From NCBI GenBank assembly GCA_006538405.1, contig BJKQ01000002.1, positions 1,550,001 to 1,614,000 of the forward strand: DNA of 64,000 bases. The letters run 5' to 3'. Each line of letters begins with the position of its first letter. Position 1 is the stretch's first letter. Source of the DNA: Hansfordia pulvinata. Taxonomy: Eukaryota > Ascomycota > Sordariomycetes > Xylariales. Below the pieces are notes generated by a model. That model was not told the DNA's origin and did no database searches. It saw only the letters and a list, made by a program, of their open reading frames with translations. Positions 35,138 through 45,551 of the stretch are shown here, in pieces. The translations under genes were made by a program, and so were the position numbers.

Positions 35138-35944
35138 TCAGGCCTGATGGTACTCCCTCCTGCCATTGGAGTAAACCTTATTAGATTTACCCACAAACAT
35201 CGAGTTCAGAGGGTAATCGCCCCATTCTACCGAGTGCGTAGTCCAGTAGTAGTGCCGCTCGCCCGTCATCTGCCGGAGCTGGTTCTTGATGTACTCGCCG
35301 CCGTCGCGCATGACGCCGTACCAGGTGGTCTCCCAGTCGCCGAGGGTCACCGCGTTGCTGGCCTCGGGGCTGGTCGCCGGGTCCGGAAAGTTGAAGTACA
35401 GGGTGGTCCTCTCGTGCTTGCTCCGGGGCTTGATCGTGTCCCAGTGGGCCTCGGCGGCGTCGCGCTGCAAGGCCCAGTCGCCGTGGTCCGGCTGGAAGTG
35501 GATGACGAGCTTGCGATGGCCCCGGCCGCCCCCGCTCACCGTCGCGATCGCCCCCGTGCACGTCTGCAGCCCGTACATGTGGCCCTCCTCGCCCTCGCCG
35601 TACGCCGCCGACTCGGCCGTGCCCACGTCGATCCCCTCCGGGTTGTCCGGGCTGCGACGGGCGTGGCTGTGCCCCGCGTCCCCTCGGGCCTGCTTAGCGG
35701 CGTTGGTTCGTTGTTGTCTTGTTTGCGCGTTAGCTCAGCCTCGAGGAGCATTGGTGGCTCGGGCCTGGCAGTGCGCTGCTGCCGTGTACAGCGGCGCCAA
35801 GATCGGCCAGGCCTCCTGGTTCCCCTTGATGTGATCACCCAAAACTCACATCATGCCGCCATCCGGAGAGGCCGAGACCGTTGCCGCTGCCTGGCATACG
35901 GCGACCAGAGCGAGGGAAAAGGAGCGGAAGATCGGAAACAGCAT
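35138..35944 (-). CDS. Predicted secreted protein, unknown family
   Basis: The last exon (35666 or further upstream, to 35138) encodes a coherent domain: GHMYGLQTCTGAIATVSG, KLVIHFQPDHGDW, TTLYFNFPDPATSPEAS, WETTWYGVMRDGGEYIKNQL, RHYYWTTHSVEWGDYPLNSM. A separate exon 35944-35850 gives a signal peptide (MLFPIFRSFSLALVAVCQAA), ends at a GTGAGT donor, and joins in phase through an acceptor CACAG at 35667 (183-bp intron). That yields about 207 residues. The 3' exon is convincing; the exact acceptor is not, because other AG sites exist and the polypyrimidine tract is poor. No catalytic motif is recognised. It sits between a Cys-rich secreted protein and a type I membrane protein. Confidence 0.6.
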
Positions 35945-36562
35945 ATCGGCCGGCCGGCAGTGCCTTCAAAGCGGGCTATCCCGAGTGAGTGAAGGCGTTG
36001 GACACTCCAAGGATACCGCACGATCTTATTTTGTACCGTGGAGGTCTGTGCTGTGGGCATTCATGAGCCAAGTAGGAGAGTGAGAGATGGGTATAGTGAT
36101 AAAGTATGTATGTCAAAGAGGAAGCATAGTGTGTGTTCATTACTTGAGAGTTTTCCCCAAGCGTCTCACAAGTTATCGACGTCTATTGTGGCGGAAATAA
36201 CAAGGTCCACCACGACGGGGTCAGGCAGACGACTTCGGCCAGGCAGAAGAAAAAGGACCTTGGGACGAAAATCATCAGTACCTCTCAGTAGGAGCTTTTA
36301 CTTCTGTATCAACGCTGTGGCTCCAACCACCCCCCCCCCCCCCCTGCAAGGGCACGTATATCAATCTCCCCTGTTGAGAACTCGTTATAACGTACCTTTC
36401 ATAGCAGCTGAAAAGCGTTCGCAGTGCACAACACAAGTTTGATTCTCCAATTGCTGCTTTGCAGTGACAAATTATTATTATTATTGTTCCGGCCGATTGA
36501 CCCGGACTGTTTAGGACCCGCCTCCTGCGTGCGTCCTATCATGACCAGTACATCCTCCGCGT
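35945..36562. other. Intergenic
   Basis: Promoter side of the secreted-protein gene and 3' flank of the membrane protein gene. Contains a C run near 36331-36344 and a TTA repeat near 36474-36485. No gene seen. Confidence 0.6.
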
Positions 36563-37582
36563 TTACGACCTGTAATTGTACGACGGTGTGTGTGGTCCGG
36601 TATATTCCGTCGACATCTGCGACGGGACCGCGGACTGCTGACCAGGCGATGTCCCTCCAGACATGGGCGAGACGTAAGAGGGCGCCAAAGTACTCGTGTC
36701 GGCCGGCAACTCGCTGATGGGCCGCGCGTAGTTGGCCTCGCCCAGCTCCGCTGCCGGAAGCTGCGTGTCGACCTTCTTGTAGCCTCCCGGCCCGTCGCCT
36801 TGGTAGTACGAGTAGCCTGCGGCCGCCGTCGGGGGCAGCTCTGCCGCGCCAAATTGCGAGTTGTATTGGGCGTACTCGGCCGGTGGCGATGTCGGTGGAA
36901 TGTTGCTGCCTTGCTTTCCTTCGAAGTCGCCACCTTCCTCGGGGCCGCTGGCCGGGGTCGACTTGCGCCGCCGCGCGTACGCCCAGATGAACCAGCCCGC
37001 CAGCGCGGCAGCCACTACGCCGAAGCCAATGCCCACGCCCAATCCGATCTTAGCACCAGTCGAGAGGCCGTCCGAAGTGTCTGAAGAATCCGTAGAGTCT
37101 GAGTCTGAGTCCGAGGTCGAGGTCGAGGAAGGCGACTCGGTCGGGTCGCTGGTTGGGTTCGAGCCAGAGCTGCTCGAGGTCTTGTCAGCCGTCTTAGTCG
37201 GCTTAGCCGAGGAGGTTGTCGAGGTTGTCGCTGCCGAATTTCCAGCCGACATAAAGGCACTCTTGGAGACGGAGAGTGTGTTGCCGGTGCCCTGGCAGTT
37301 GTTCTGCATCGTGTCGTAGACCGACTCGAGGTCGCTCGAATCCTTTTTGCCGATACATTTCGCCGAGTCGTAAACGAAGTTGCCCTGGTTGGAGCACAGG
37401 CAGGTGTTCAGCTCATGGCCTGTCGAGCCGCTGCACCCGCTGCTATCGGCCGAGTCGCTGAGGCATTGCTGGCTGCCCTCGGGATACGCCGAGAAGTCGT
37501 TGTCGAGTGCGACGGCGCTCCCAACCTGCAGAACCAGCCCCGCCAGCAGGGCTGCGGGCAGCATGCTTGCGCGGTGCTGCAT
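36563..37582 (-). CDS. Type I single-pass membrane protein, Cys-rich ectodomain
   Basis: 339 residues, no intron. The frame is open upstream, but the ATG at 37582 begins a signal peptide (MQHRASMLPAALLAGLVLQV). The ectodomain has six Cys in about 70 residues (QQC, SGC, NTCLC, AKC, NNC), followed by a Ser/Thr-rich stalk (about residues 125-180) suited to O-mannosylation. The single membrane helix is IGLGVGIGFGVVAAALAGWF (about 186-210), with a basic stop-transfer YARRRK and a Tyr/Pro-rich cytosolic tail (QYNSQFG, YSYYQGDG, TPSYNYRS). This layout is shared by fungal wall-stress sensors and SKG6/Mid2-like proteins. The ectodomain is not a clear WSC or CFEM module. A surface sensor or adhesion role is inferred. 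Confidence 0.75.
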   Translation of the reverse strand: MQHRASMLPAALLAGLVLQVGSAVALDNDFSAYPEGSQQCLSDSADSSGCSGSTGHELNTCLCSNQGNFVYDSAKCIGKKDSSDLESVYDTMQNNCQGTGNTLSVSKSAFMSAGNSAATTSTTSSAKPTKTADKTSSSSGSNPTSDPTESPSSTSTSDSDSDSTDSSDTSDGLSTGAKIGLGVGIGFGVVAAALAGWFIWAYARRRKSTPASGPEEGGDFEGKQGSNIPPTSPPAEYAQYNSQFGAAELPPTAAAGYSYYQGDGPGGYKKVDTQLPAAELGEANYARPISELPADTSTLAPSYVSPMSGGTSPGQQSAVPSQMSTEYTGPHTPSYNYRS

Positions 37583-39400
37583 GGCAATGAGCCTGTGGGA
37601 CGCGTCCGGCCCAGTAGTCCTGACCAGATATGATGGGATGCTTGGTTGAGCCAAGACTGCTTGTTCAAGGCGATCCCCGTTGAACGCCGTGCTTCACGCG
37701 TTGGGTTGCAGCGTGGCGTACGCTCTGAAGGGAAGTGATGTGCCGTTCAGAGTAAGCAAATAACTGAGAGTACGAGTACCTTGCAGAGGGACAAAAAGGG
37801 AGACGAAGACGAGAACCGCGAAAAGAACACAAGCTGAAAAGCGGGTAGGGCGCGGGATCTGGCGAGCAACGGCATATTACTGTAGCGGAAGAACCCTTCG
37901 TCGCTCAATCTCGTCTTCTCACTACTCCGTATCTTTGCCAAATCACCCCCCTCCCCTTTCCGCACTGGGCTCCAGCCAGGTGCAGAATCAGGATGCAGGC
38001 GTTATGGTGCGGCTGACGGCCTCAAACCTATGGCAGGGCTGGACCAGCGTCGGGGAAGAGGGACCCGGGATGGGCCCTCGCGACGGGTCCAGCACCGTCT
38101 GCGCCTCTCGTGGCGGTCCCGTACTGGTTAGCATGGGAACGAGGCGTTCGGAAGCTGGCGAGTCCAGCTTCGGCCAGACTAGAGGGCTGCCGGTATGAGG
38201 ATCGACTGAGGCTACACCCTGCAACACGGACCTTGGGTGTCCGGAATGGACGAGACGGTCCGGTCACCTAGATATCGCGCCTTGTCGAGGACCGGCACGA
38301 CCAAGGACGAGACTGGGCGCGATAGCTAAGGCGGGAAGATGGTGTGGGCTTTCGGACACTCTGGTATCGGTCGGCGAGTGTGAGCATCGACCCCGGTAGG
38401 CGAGATTAGCGGGCGAGCTGATTGGAAGCGTCTCATCGCCACCAGCCTCGATCGGCAAGGATTGCTAAATCCAGACGGTCGGCGGTTATTAGACGCCACC
38501 AGCTAGCTGCTTACAAAGGCCTGTTGCATGGGCCCGAAGAGCCGGGGCAGTGGTGAGTGGGTGGGTGCAAGCAAGTTGGATAGCGAGCTACTGGCTTTGG
38601 GCGATGGCGCACGTTCTGGCACGGACCGACTCGTGATTTCATGGTGCTGCCCTCTCGACGCGACTCTGACGATGAGCCGTATTATTAGTTGATGGGAGAG
38701 CAGACAGACAAATGCTGCAACAGGGGACTGAGAGTGCTCGTGGTGGCTCACATTGACGATGCCAGCCATCGCTGCCTGACTTTATCGGCACGATCCTTGG
38801 GTGGTGGCGGTCTGCTGTCCTGCTCTGCCTGCCACGCAGGATGGAGAGCCTGGCGAGGCGAAAGGGAGCTCTGCCCCGCTCAGCGAAGCGCCCGTCCAGT
38901 GCTGGGCCGTGGCGCAGCCCGAAGAGGAGGCTAGCGAGAGACGCTAGGTCCGCAGCATCCGGACGGCTCGGCTGGGCTGGTTCCGGCAAATGGAGGCCTG
39001 ACGAGAGGATCGAGGACAGCGGCAAAGGCGTGGCAGTGGCAGAGCCTGGTGAATCGAGTATACGAGTATCGCATTGAGCCAGCATGGGTCATAAGGTATC
39101 CCTTGACTCCATAAATGATCGGTGAATGTTGAATGTGTGGTAGGGCTGTTGGCACAGTGGCGCGATGCACTCGCGATGTATGTTGTGGGAAGGAACTTTG
39201 AAGGCCACGAGTATGAAGGACGTTCGGCCTGAGAATGTGCCCAGCGTGCATTGGGCAACAGGTACCTAGTACCTACGCACATGGGCGACATCGCGCCTGC
39301 CACCGTCCCCGTGCAACAAGGACGCCTCAGATGCGACTTCCTTTCTTCTGTTGCCGTCACCTCGTCGTGAATAAGTGATAACCTATAATATATCATGTCA
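37583..39400. other. Intergenic, no gene recognised
   Basis: Promoter of the membrane protein gene, then featureless GC-rich DNA grading into the AT-rich island. Palindrome-like motifs near 37768 and 39055. Confidence 0.55.
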
Positions 39401-40293
39401 CTATATTACGCAAGCCATCGGATGTTCATCACAACCCTGGAGGTTTTCCGATTGACGCGATACATGCGATTACAGACAAAATCGCAGCGCTTATTACTAG
39501 CGATAAGAACGCCCTGTTTCAGAGCACGTCGCCGTATCGTTTGCTCAGTGTAGTGGTGCTAATTGTGCTTTGTTAAGCACGGTTATTAGCAACCATGCTT
39601 GTACGTACGATCATGCTGGCTGTTAACGGCTCGGTCTTATAGAGAGTCCGCTTGGAAGTTAAAACAGTTTCGCGGCGAGTGTATTCATCATAGCCAGGCC
39701 AAAGGCGTCGGTCTTTGGTCCGATTTCAAGCACACCCATCTCGCGATTCGTAAGTATCATTCAGTCATTTCTGATACTGGGAATTAATGAAACGCCCTGA
39801 CAAGCGTGGATTGAATTGTACGTGTTTATCATATATCGTTTAGCTATGAGCACGAAGGCGTGTGTGTCATTGAAAGTGAAAGGACGGACACCGGTTGGTG
39901 AGAGTGACTATAAAACATTTGGATGCAAAGCGCCATGACACACAGCAATAGTTTGGAAAGATCGATGAGTAAAAGCTGTCCGTATGTATGTAATTGGAGA
40001 TGTACATCCATCCATCCACTCGACCGACGGTGCAGGCCAGTTTCGGAGTACCGCGCTAAGCAGGTGCGGCCTTAATGCTGGACCATAAGCGTTGTAGAAA
40101 GTGGACCCGTTAAATATACTTTTTACGCACTTAAACTGAAACTTATATTAAGATTTTTGATAAATATTTAAAATAAAAGACGTTTTATATTTTATTATGC
40201 TATCTTTAAAGAGCGAATTTACTTGTGCCGAGTAAAAAAATTTTAAATAAAGACATTCTGCTTCAAATGAATTCATGCAAAAGGTTATTACAA

Positions 40294-40381
40294 TGCCCCC
40301 GCAGTGGATTGAACACTGGACCTCAGCATTTGCTGTATGACGTAATACAAGTGCTGCGCTCTACCACTGAGCTACAAGGGC
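40294..40381 (-). tRNA. tRNA-Thr (anticodon UGU), with intron
   Basis: Folds as a complete cloverleaf: acceptor GCCCTTG pairs with CGGGGGC (two G-U pairs), D-arm GCTC-AGTGGTA-GAGC, anticodon stem CAGCA/TGCTG, T-arm CAGTG-TTCAATC-CACTG, discriminator A. The anticodon loop begins CTTGTA, giving anticodon TGT, and is extended by about 16 bases, which fits an intron at the canonical position after base 37. 88 bases including intron. It lies inside the AT-rich island. Confidence 0.88.
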
Positions 40382-40602
40382 TCTGTTGTCGGCTACTGTA
40401 GTTTCTGGAAATCATAAGGAAAGAGCGATCGTGCGGTCTCAGCTCTCCACCGTGGACTGCACCTGCTTTCTACCTAGGACTGCAGACAGGAAACCTTTCT
40501 GGATATCATGTTATACATAGAAAATAATTCTCAGAGTCGTGTAAGGGCTTAATTCCTTACGGTAAAGATACAGGCCTTATATTAGGCATTCAATCAGATC
40601 AA

Positions 40603-41098
40603 TTAACTCTTATTGCAGACACCAACCGCATTCGCAGGAAGACGTGCTTTAACACCTAATAAGTCTCCTTGGCGACCTGTTAAGAAGACATCAAGGCTCC
40701 AAGTGCATAACACCCGTAAAGCTCCCATACAGCTGACTTGGGCTATCATGTACTTTAAACAGGGCAAACCTGATGCCAAAGCCATATAATGTGGCATTGG
40801 CAGGTACCTGCTCAGGTGTAAGGTAGCTACATCCAGCCACGGTAGCAATCACTGGAAGCTTTTCATGTCGACCTCGCTCATGGAAAGTGCGATCGAAGAA
40901 TAGAGGTGTACACGTACTTAATAAGGCGTGCAATGAGGTGCTTCTTAAGGCAATCCGTGTAACAAGTGACAGTAACGAACGGTACATCAGTAGGTACTTA
41001 GCTTCAGCGCAGTAAGCACTCATATAAGGATCGTGGGTCTTCTTAAGCACGGCTCGAAAAGGGAGAGGTGAAAGGGCACTGAATGAAAGCGCATACAT
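40603..41098 (-). pseudogene. Possible decayed coding sequence in the AT-rich island
   Basis: A frame at 41098-40691 (for example PEQVPANATLYGFGIRFALF) ends in TGA, and the adjacent frame continues with DVFLTGRQGDLLGVKARLPA to 40603, as if one reading frame had slipped. Codon use is AT-richer than the neighbouring genes. I recognise no family and cannot tell a transposon relic from chance. Confidence 0.25.
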
Positions 41099-41516
41099 TA
41101 GGTATATTTGAAACCTTTCTGGCGCTACTTCCTTATAGCGATGTGCCTCCCTCAGGGCTACACGCCTCTCATACCCCTCTATCAGCTGCTTCTTTACAAC
41201 CTAAATACGATCTCGTCGTTCAAGCTCTCCCACTATCAAACCACTTGACACCACTAGGACTGCTACTGACAGGTCCCTCACTCGCGCATCTCTGTATACA
41301 TCTGTAGGGATTCTGAGTATTTCACCTCGAGATCCGAACGTCTATTCCCAGGGTGGAGGAGCGTGGTGGCTAAGGGAGGGCTACTTCGTGTCACGAAAGG
41401 GAAAGAATCGAGTGGATGGATAGGCACCTAGGCATGTATTGCGCACCACGGAAACAGTCAAATTTCTTCTACTTATTACATCTTGGAAAGAGTTCAATAG
41501 CCACTATACTTGTTCT

Positions 41517-42454
41517 TCAGAGCCAGTCCTCTGGGGCCATTGGGCCGCCAGCAGGAAAGTTGCCAGCTCGCGTAGTCCTAAAGTAATGAGCCGCTCGACG
41601 GATCAATTCATCGCGCCCCGGACCAGGAGGTGGGGGGTCCAACCAGATACCGGTATAGTTGGCATCCCGTCTGATGTTCCTTTGTGTTCGAGGCTCGTAG
41701 TTGATTCGGGGACGCTGCGCGTTGGTGGGGGCCGATGTTATAGGGGCGTCGCTGCCAGAGGCATCTGGCACAAGGGCCGAGATGCTGGTGGCTGGAGCAT
41801 CGTCAATGTGTCTGTCTCCGATCTTGAAATGGAACGTTATGTCAGATACATCAATAATCATGGCGAAGATGGATGGTGGGGTTCGAAGCACTTACTGGCA
41901 AGACGAGTCCACACACCGGGCAATTGCAGTTGCGTCCACTCGCGCGCGCAGGCATGTTCCAGATCTCGAGGCACTGCTGATGGACGCGGTGGCCACAGGC
42001 AGGAGCGGCACAAGGCACATCACCGAACAAGTCGATGCAGAGGGGGCAGAAATAGTGGCCCGCGCCTTCAGCCAAGCCGAAATTGACCCCCTTCATGAAA
42101 TACCGCTCCTTCACGAAGCTGTGAGAGGTGGGGAAGTGGCTCGGGCGTGTCTGTCTCTACAAACAGGCATTGGGGGTCAGCGTTGCCATGCAGTTCTGAC
42201 AATGAGAGTTGAGACGGACATACCTAGTAGTTGCACGCTGCAGCGCCAATCCTTTTCATCTCCTCACGGGACAAGTAGTAGTACAGGACCTGGTCTTGCA
42301 TGATGCGACCACAGAAGAGCTCCTGCTCGTGATGGGCTTCCGGAAGTCTAGGGCTGTGTTCGAGAAGGCGCCATCGCGGCTCCGGGATGGGGGAGACCAG
42401 CCTGGCCTTTGGGCCTAGACTGGGAGGGGCGACAGGGGGGACGCGAGATGTCAT
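41517..42454 (-). CDS. RING-H2 finger protein with stop codon at splice junction
   Basis: Exon 1 42454-42224, intron 42223-42157 (GTATGT, GCTGACC branch, TTTGTAG), exon 2 42156-41896, intron 41895-41823 (GTAAGT...TTTCAAG), exon 3 41822-41517; about 265 residues. Exon 2 carries a C3H2C3 RING: CPLC, CGHRVHQQC, then CPVC, so it is a probable ubiquitin E3 ligase. Exon 1 contains QDQVLYYYLSREEMKRIG, and exon 3 is Pro/Thr-rich, ending PEDWL. The last codon of exon 1 in the required phase is TAG (42226-42224), exactly where CAG|GTATGT would be expected. Either the gene is prematurely stopped, or splicing uses a weaker donor (GTGCAA at 42236) with acceptor CTCACAG at 42119. That alternative is also in phase and joins GAA to AFVKERYF. 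Confidence 0.7.
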
Positions 42455-43726
42455 GAAGCTCCAGAAGAATCAAGGGGCGTGATGATAAGAGTGAGACGAC
42501 GCAGAGGTACCCATGTGTGCAAGAAGAGTCGAGGGGCAGGGGGAGACAAGCGGGCGGCAGAGGGAGGTGAGGCCGGAAATGGTGACTGCGATGGAAGGAC
42601 GGAAGAGATGAGCAACGAGGGGAGAGAACGAGGGGAGAGAACGAGGGGAGAACGAGGGGGTGTTTTGGACTCAAAAGGCGGTGGCCTTTCTGCCGGCGGT
42701 CTCGATTCTGCCGGCAATTTCTCTCCCATAAAGGGGAGGAGGCAGCTCCTTCCCCAGCAACCGGCGTGGAGAGTAGGCACGGGGCGGCAGGAACGATCTT
42801 GAGCAGTGTACATACATCAATGTACATGTAAAAGGGCACATGCATGAAGAGACCTACTCGAGAATATTCAATGCCGCCTGGCTTCCATTCATGTAGGTCA
42901 AGGGTAAGGTATGCACTATCACCACTCTGGTTGCCCCTGACATCAGTGTCCTACGGTAGGGGGCAATAAGAGGCATCAGGGCCGTTGCGTTCTCCATACC
43001 CCAGAGGAAACACCCATCAAGAAGAGTCAAAATGAAGAACCGCGGGAAGTGATTCCATTATTTCGGGGTACTTGATGAATCAAGTTGCGTGGCCAGTGGT
43101 CAAGTGGACATTGGCTCTCCCATCACCCTTTCCAACCGGGCGCTTCCCCTCCGTTCTGTGCGTCGATCTGTCAGACACCACAATCGTACTGAAGGAAGAC
43201 ACAGTCCTTGTTAAGCTGGTAGGTATAGATTAGGTAGGTTTGAGAAACGCGATGCGTATTCGTTGCGGCACACAAGGCCAGTATCGTCGTGGGCACCGCC
43301 ATGGGCAACAGGCGAATTTGAACTTGGGACGAGGTTGCTGTTGAACTCGTCCTTGCTTGTCATTCTTGAGAGTTCCCAAACTGTTTCCATTTGGCCTCGA
43401 GATCGTTCGCGAGTGTTGAGAGGCAGCACATGACATACGCGCAGAATATCCCAGAGGGGCTTGCATAATGTCCCTCCCCCCTTATCTCCCGACCTACCCA
43501 TATGAGCACCGGATAAGCGCATATTCGCCAAGCGGGGCTCGTTCTGTTAAGTGTGTCAAGTGGACTGGACTTGACCAGTTGATGCTGGAGCGTCTGGCGC
43601 ATCCCAAGCCTGCCTGGGCCTATACCGACCAGTTCAACAACGCCATTGCTGGCGACTGCCTACCTCCCTTCTCTGGCCAGCCAACTGCCCTCGTTTCTTC
43701 TTCTTCTTTCATCCTCCCCCAGAATC
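42455..43726. other. Divergent promoter region, RING-H2 gene / polyprenol reductase
   Basis: 1.27 kb between divergent genes. Contains GA-rich repeats (about 42615-42660, [15 protein letters not shown]). No gene seen. Confidence 0.55.
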
Positions 43727-44719
43727 ATGGGTCCACCACCGTCGCCAGCGTGGACGGCCCCGAGCCCCGCCGCCCTGTGCCAGCTGTTCTACGCGCTGTC
43801 GGCGTGCGCGGTGCTGGCCCTGGCGGCGCTGCCCGCGCCCGCGCGCCGGCTGCTGATGGCATACGGGCCGCGCGTATCCACCACCACCACCACCACCACG
43901 GGAACCCATGTCACGGCGGCGGACGGCGACGGCCCACTCATCAAGCTGGCGTCCTGGGCGACCTCGATCGGCAAGGTGCCGCACGCCTGGTTCGCGCACT
44001 TCTACGTGGCCAGCGTCGCGGCGTCGGCGTTCTGGGCGGCGCAGTTCGCGACGGACGGCGCGGCACTGAAGGCCGTCGCGCGGCGGCAGCGCGACGAGGG
44101 CGGCCCGGCCATGGCTATCGGCCAGGTGCGGCTCGCCTGGTGCCTGATGGCTCTGCAGGGGGCTCGGCGGCTTTACGAGTGCCTCTACATGATGAAGCCG
44201 TCCTCCTCGAGGATGTGGTTCCCTCACTGGGTGCTGGGCATGGGGTTCTACCTGTGCACCAGCATCGCCGTCTGGGTCGAGGGCTCTGGTAGGTCACGAG
44301 ATCTCGGGCTGGAGTTTGGCTGACGATTCCCAGAGGCGATACTCAACCACGACCGAGCGCTTGCACATGGGCTGGGCCCCAAGTCTCTTGTAGGCCTGGG
44401 CGGCTTCTTCTTCGGATGGGTCATGCAGCACAGGTGCCACGCCAAACTAGCTAGCCTGAAGAAGTATTCCCTGCCCGAGGGCGGCATGTTCCGATACCTG
44501 GTGTGCCCTCACTACACCTGCGAGATCATCATATACGCGTCTCTGGCGGTGCTGGCGAGCCCTCAGCATTCCATGTGCAATCGGACGCTATTGTGCGCGG
44601 CATTGTTCATCGCCGTCAACCTCGGCGTCACAGCCAGTGGGACGAAAGAGTGGTACATTGCCAGATTTGGCCGAGAGAGGGTGCAGTCCAGGTGGAAGAT
44701 GGTGCCGTTTCTTTACTGA
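43727..44719 (+). CDS. DFG10: Polyprenol reductase (Dfg10/SRD5A3 family)
   Basis: Exon 1 43727-44288, 45-bp intron 44289-44333, exon 2 44334-44719; 315 residues. The enzyme family reduces the alpha-isoprene unit of polyprenol to dolichol in the ER membrane, supplying the lipid carrier for N-glycosylation. Several hydrophobic helices span the length. The C-terminal steroid 5-alpha-reductase domain is clear: GWVMQHRCHAKLASLKKY, YLVCPHYTCEIIIYASL, and the ending TASGTKEWYIARFGRERVQS then KMVPFLY. Region ARRLYECLYM matches the conserved RRxxEC segment of SRD5A3. Splicing restores GSEAILNHDRAL. A His/Thr-rich low-complexity loop (seven Thr) lies near residue 55. The stop is 19 bases from that of the convergent ALKBH6-like gene. 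Confidence 0.9.
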
Positions 44720-44738
44720 ACCGCAAGGGTACTGGGCC

Positions 44739-45551
44739 CTACTTCCGAAAGAGCGAGAATTGCTTTCCCAACTTGGAGACTTTGATAACGTCTCGATATG
44801 TCAAACTTGTCCGACACCCGCGAGCGTTGTGTCCATCTTGGAATGGAAAATGCGACCCCAAAAGGTCCCAGTTGGCTACTGTTGCTGGCGACAGAGAGGT
44901 GTCGTTTTCGATGTCGGCAATCCCGTGAAGATACGTCGTGTAGAGTTCCGACGTGGTGATGAGCAGGCTTCGGGGTTCTTGCATGATTCGCCAGACCGGG
45001 ACCGGATCCACGGCTCCGTCGTCTTTACTCTGGTGTATGTTCAGGCAGAGGCTGGCGCCTAGACTCACCGTGCAGACAGCAGGATGGTATGCAGTGCCGT
45101 CCTATCGCGGCTGTAAGTGTCCACCCGGCCTGCAACACGAAAACGAACCTACCTTATGCGGCATGATCCCGACACCGGGCGGATATTCATTGATGAGTAC
45201 GTGATTCGGCCCCTGGTGTGGACTGGCAGAGAAGATGGTGGAACCAGACCCTGACGAGACGGGGATGGATTGAAGGCGTGATACGATGGGCTCAGTCAAC
45301 CAGTCGGGGAGCGGCGCATCTATGAGCTTGTCGTTTACGAGATCCGAGGGCCATGTTTGGAGCCTCCGGTGCGCAAGTTGCTTCCAGCGTGGCTTGGGGG
45401 CAGATGTGATCTTGTCCAAAATCTGGGTCTCTTCGTCCTCGGAGAGAAAGTTGGCCACGTAGTACGCTGCTGCCGGTAACTCGCGTATACGAACAGCGTC
45501 TAAACAGCTGGGCAGACCGAGCGATTGTTGTTGTGCGTTTCCCGAAGACAT
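44739..45551 (-). CDS. ALKBH6: ALKBH6-like 2-oxoglutarate/Fe(II) dioxygenase
   Basis: Exon 1 45551-45153, 51-bp intron 45152-45102, exon 2 45101-44739; 253 residues. AlkB-fold motifs: NHVLINEYPPGVGIMPHKDG gives the iron-binding H-x-D (His132, Asp134), HGI gives the distal His192, and RTSLTYR supplies the Arg pair (230, 236) that binds 2-oxoglutarate. The PAVCTVSLG strand and the RSLLITTSELY strand fit ALKBH6. The intron falls between Lys133 and Asp134, so only the spliced product has the metal site. Substrate is not predictable from sequence; human ALKBH6 has been linked to nucleic-acid alkylation repair. The insert between LHGI and RTSLTYR (about 35 residues) is longer than the shortest family members. 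Start taken at the first ATG (MSSGNAQQQ). Confidence 0.9.

Larger units (their letters stand above)
39401..41516. other. AT-rich island, probable decayed repeat DNA
   Basis: Composition drops sharply here: only 8 of the 60 bases 40141-40200 are G or C, against GC-rich flanks. It holds an intron-containing tRNA gene, short broken frames on the minus strand, and a 13-bp direct repeat 620 bp apart (40490-40502, 41110-41122). This looks like an old insertion or RIP-affected repeat beside a tRNA gene, but I recognise no transposase, reverse transcriptase or terminal repeat. Confidence 0.5.

Noticed and set aside
34976..35992. 338-codon + strand frame
   Set aside because: Antisense shadow of the minus-strand secreted-protein gene at 35138-35944. 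Its Val/Leu/Ala/Arg-rich sequence is typical of a reverse-complement frame.
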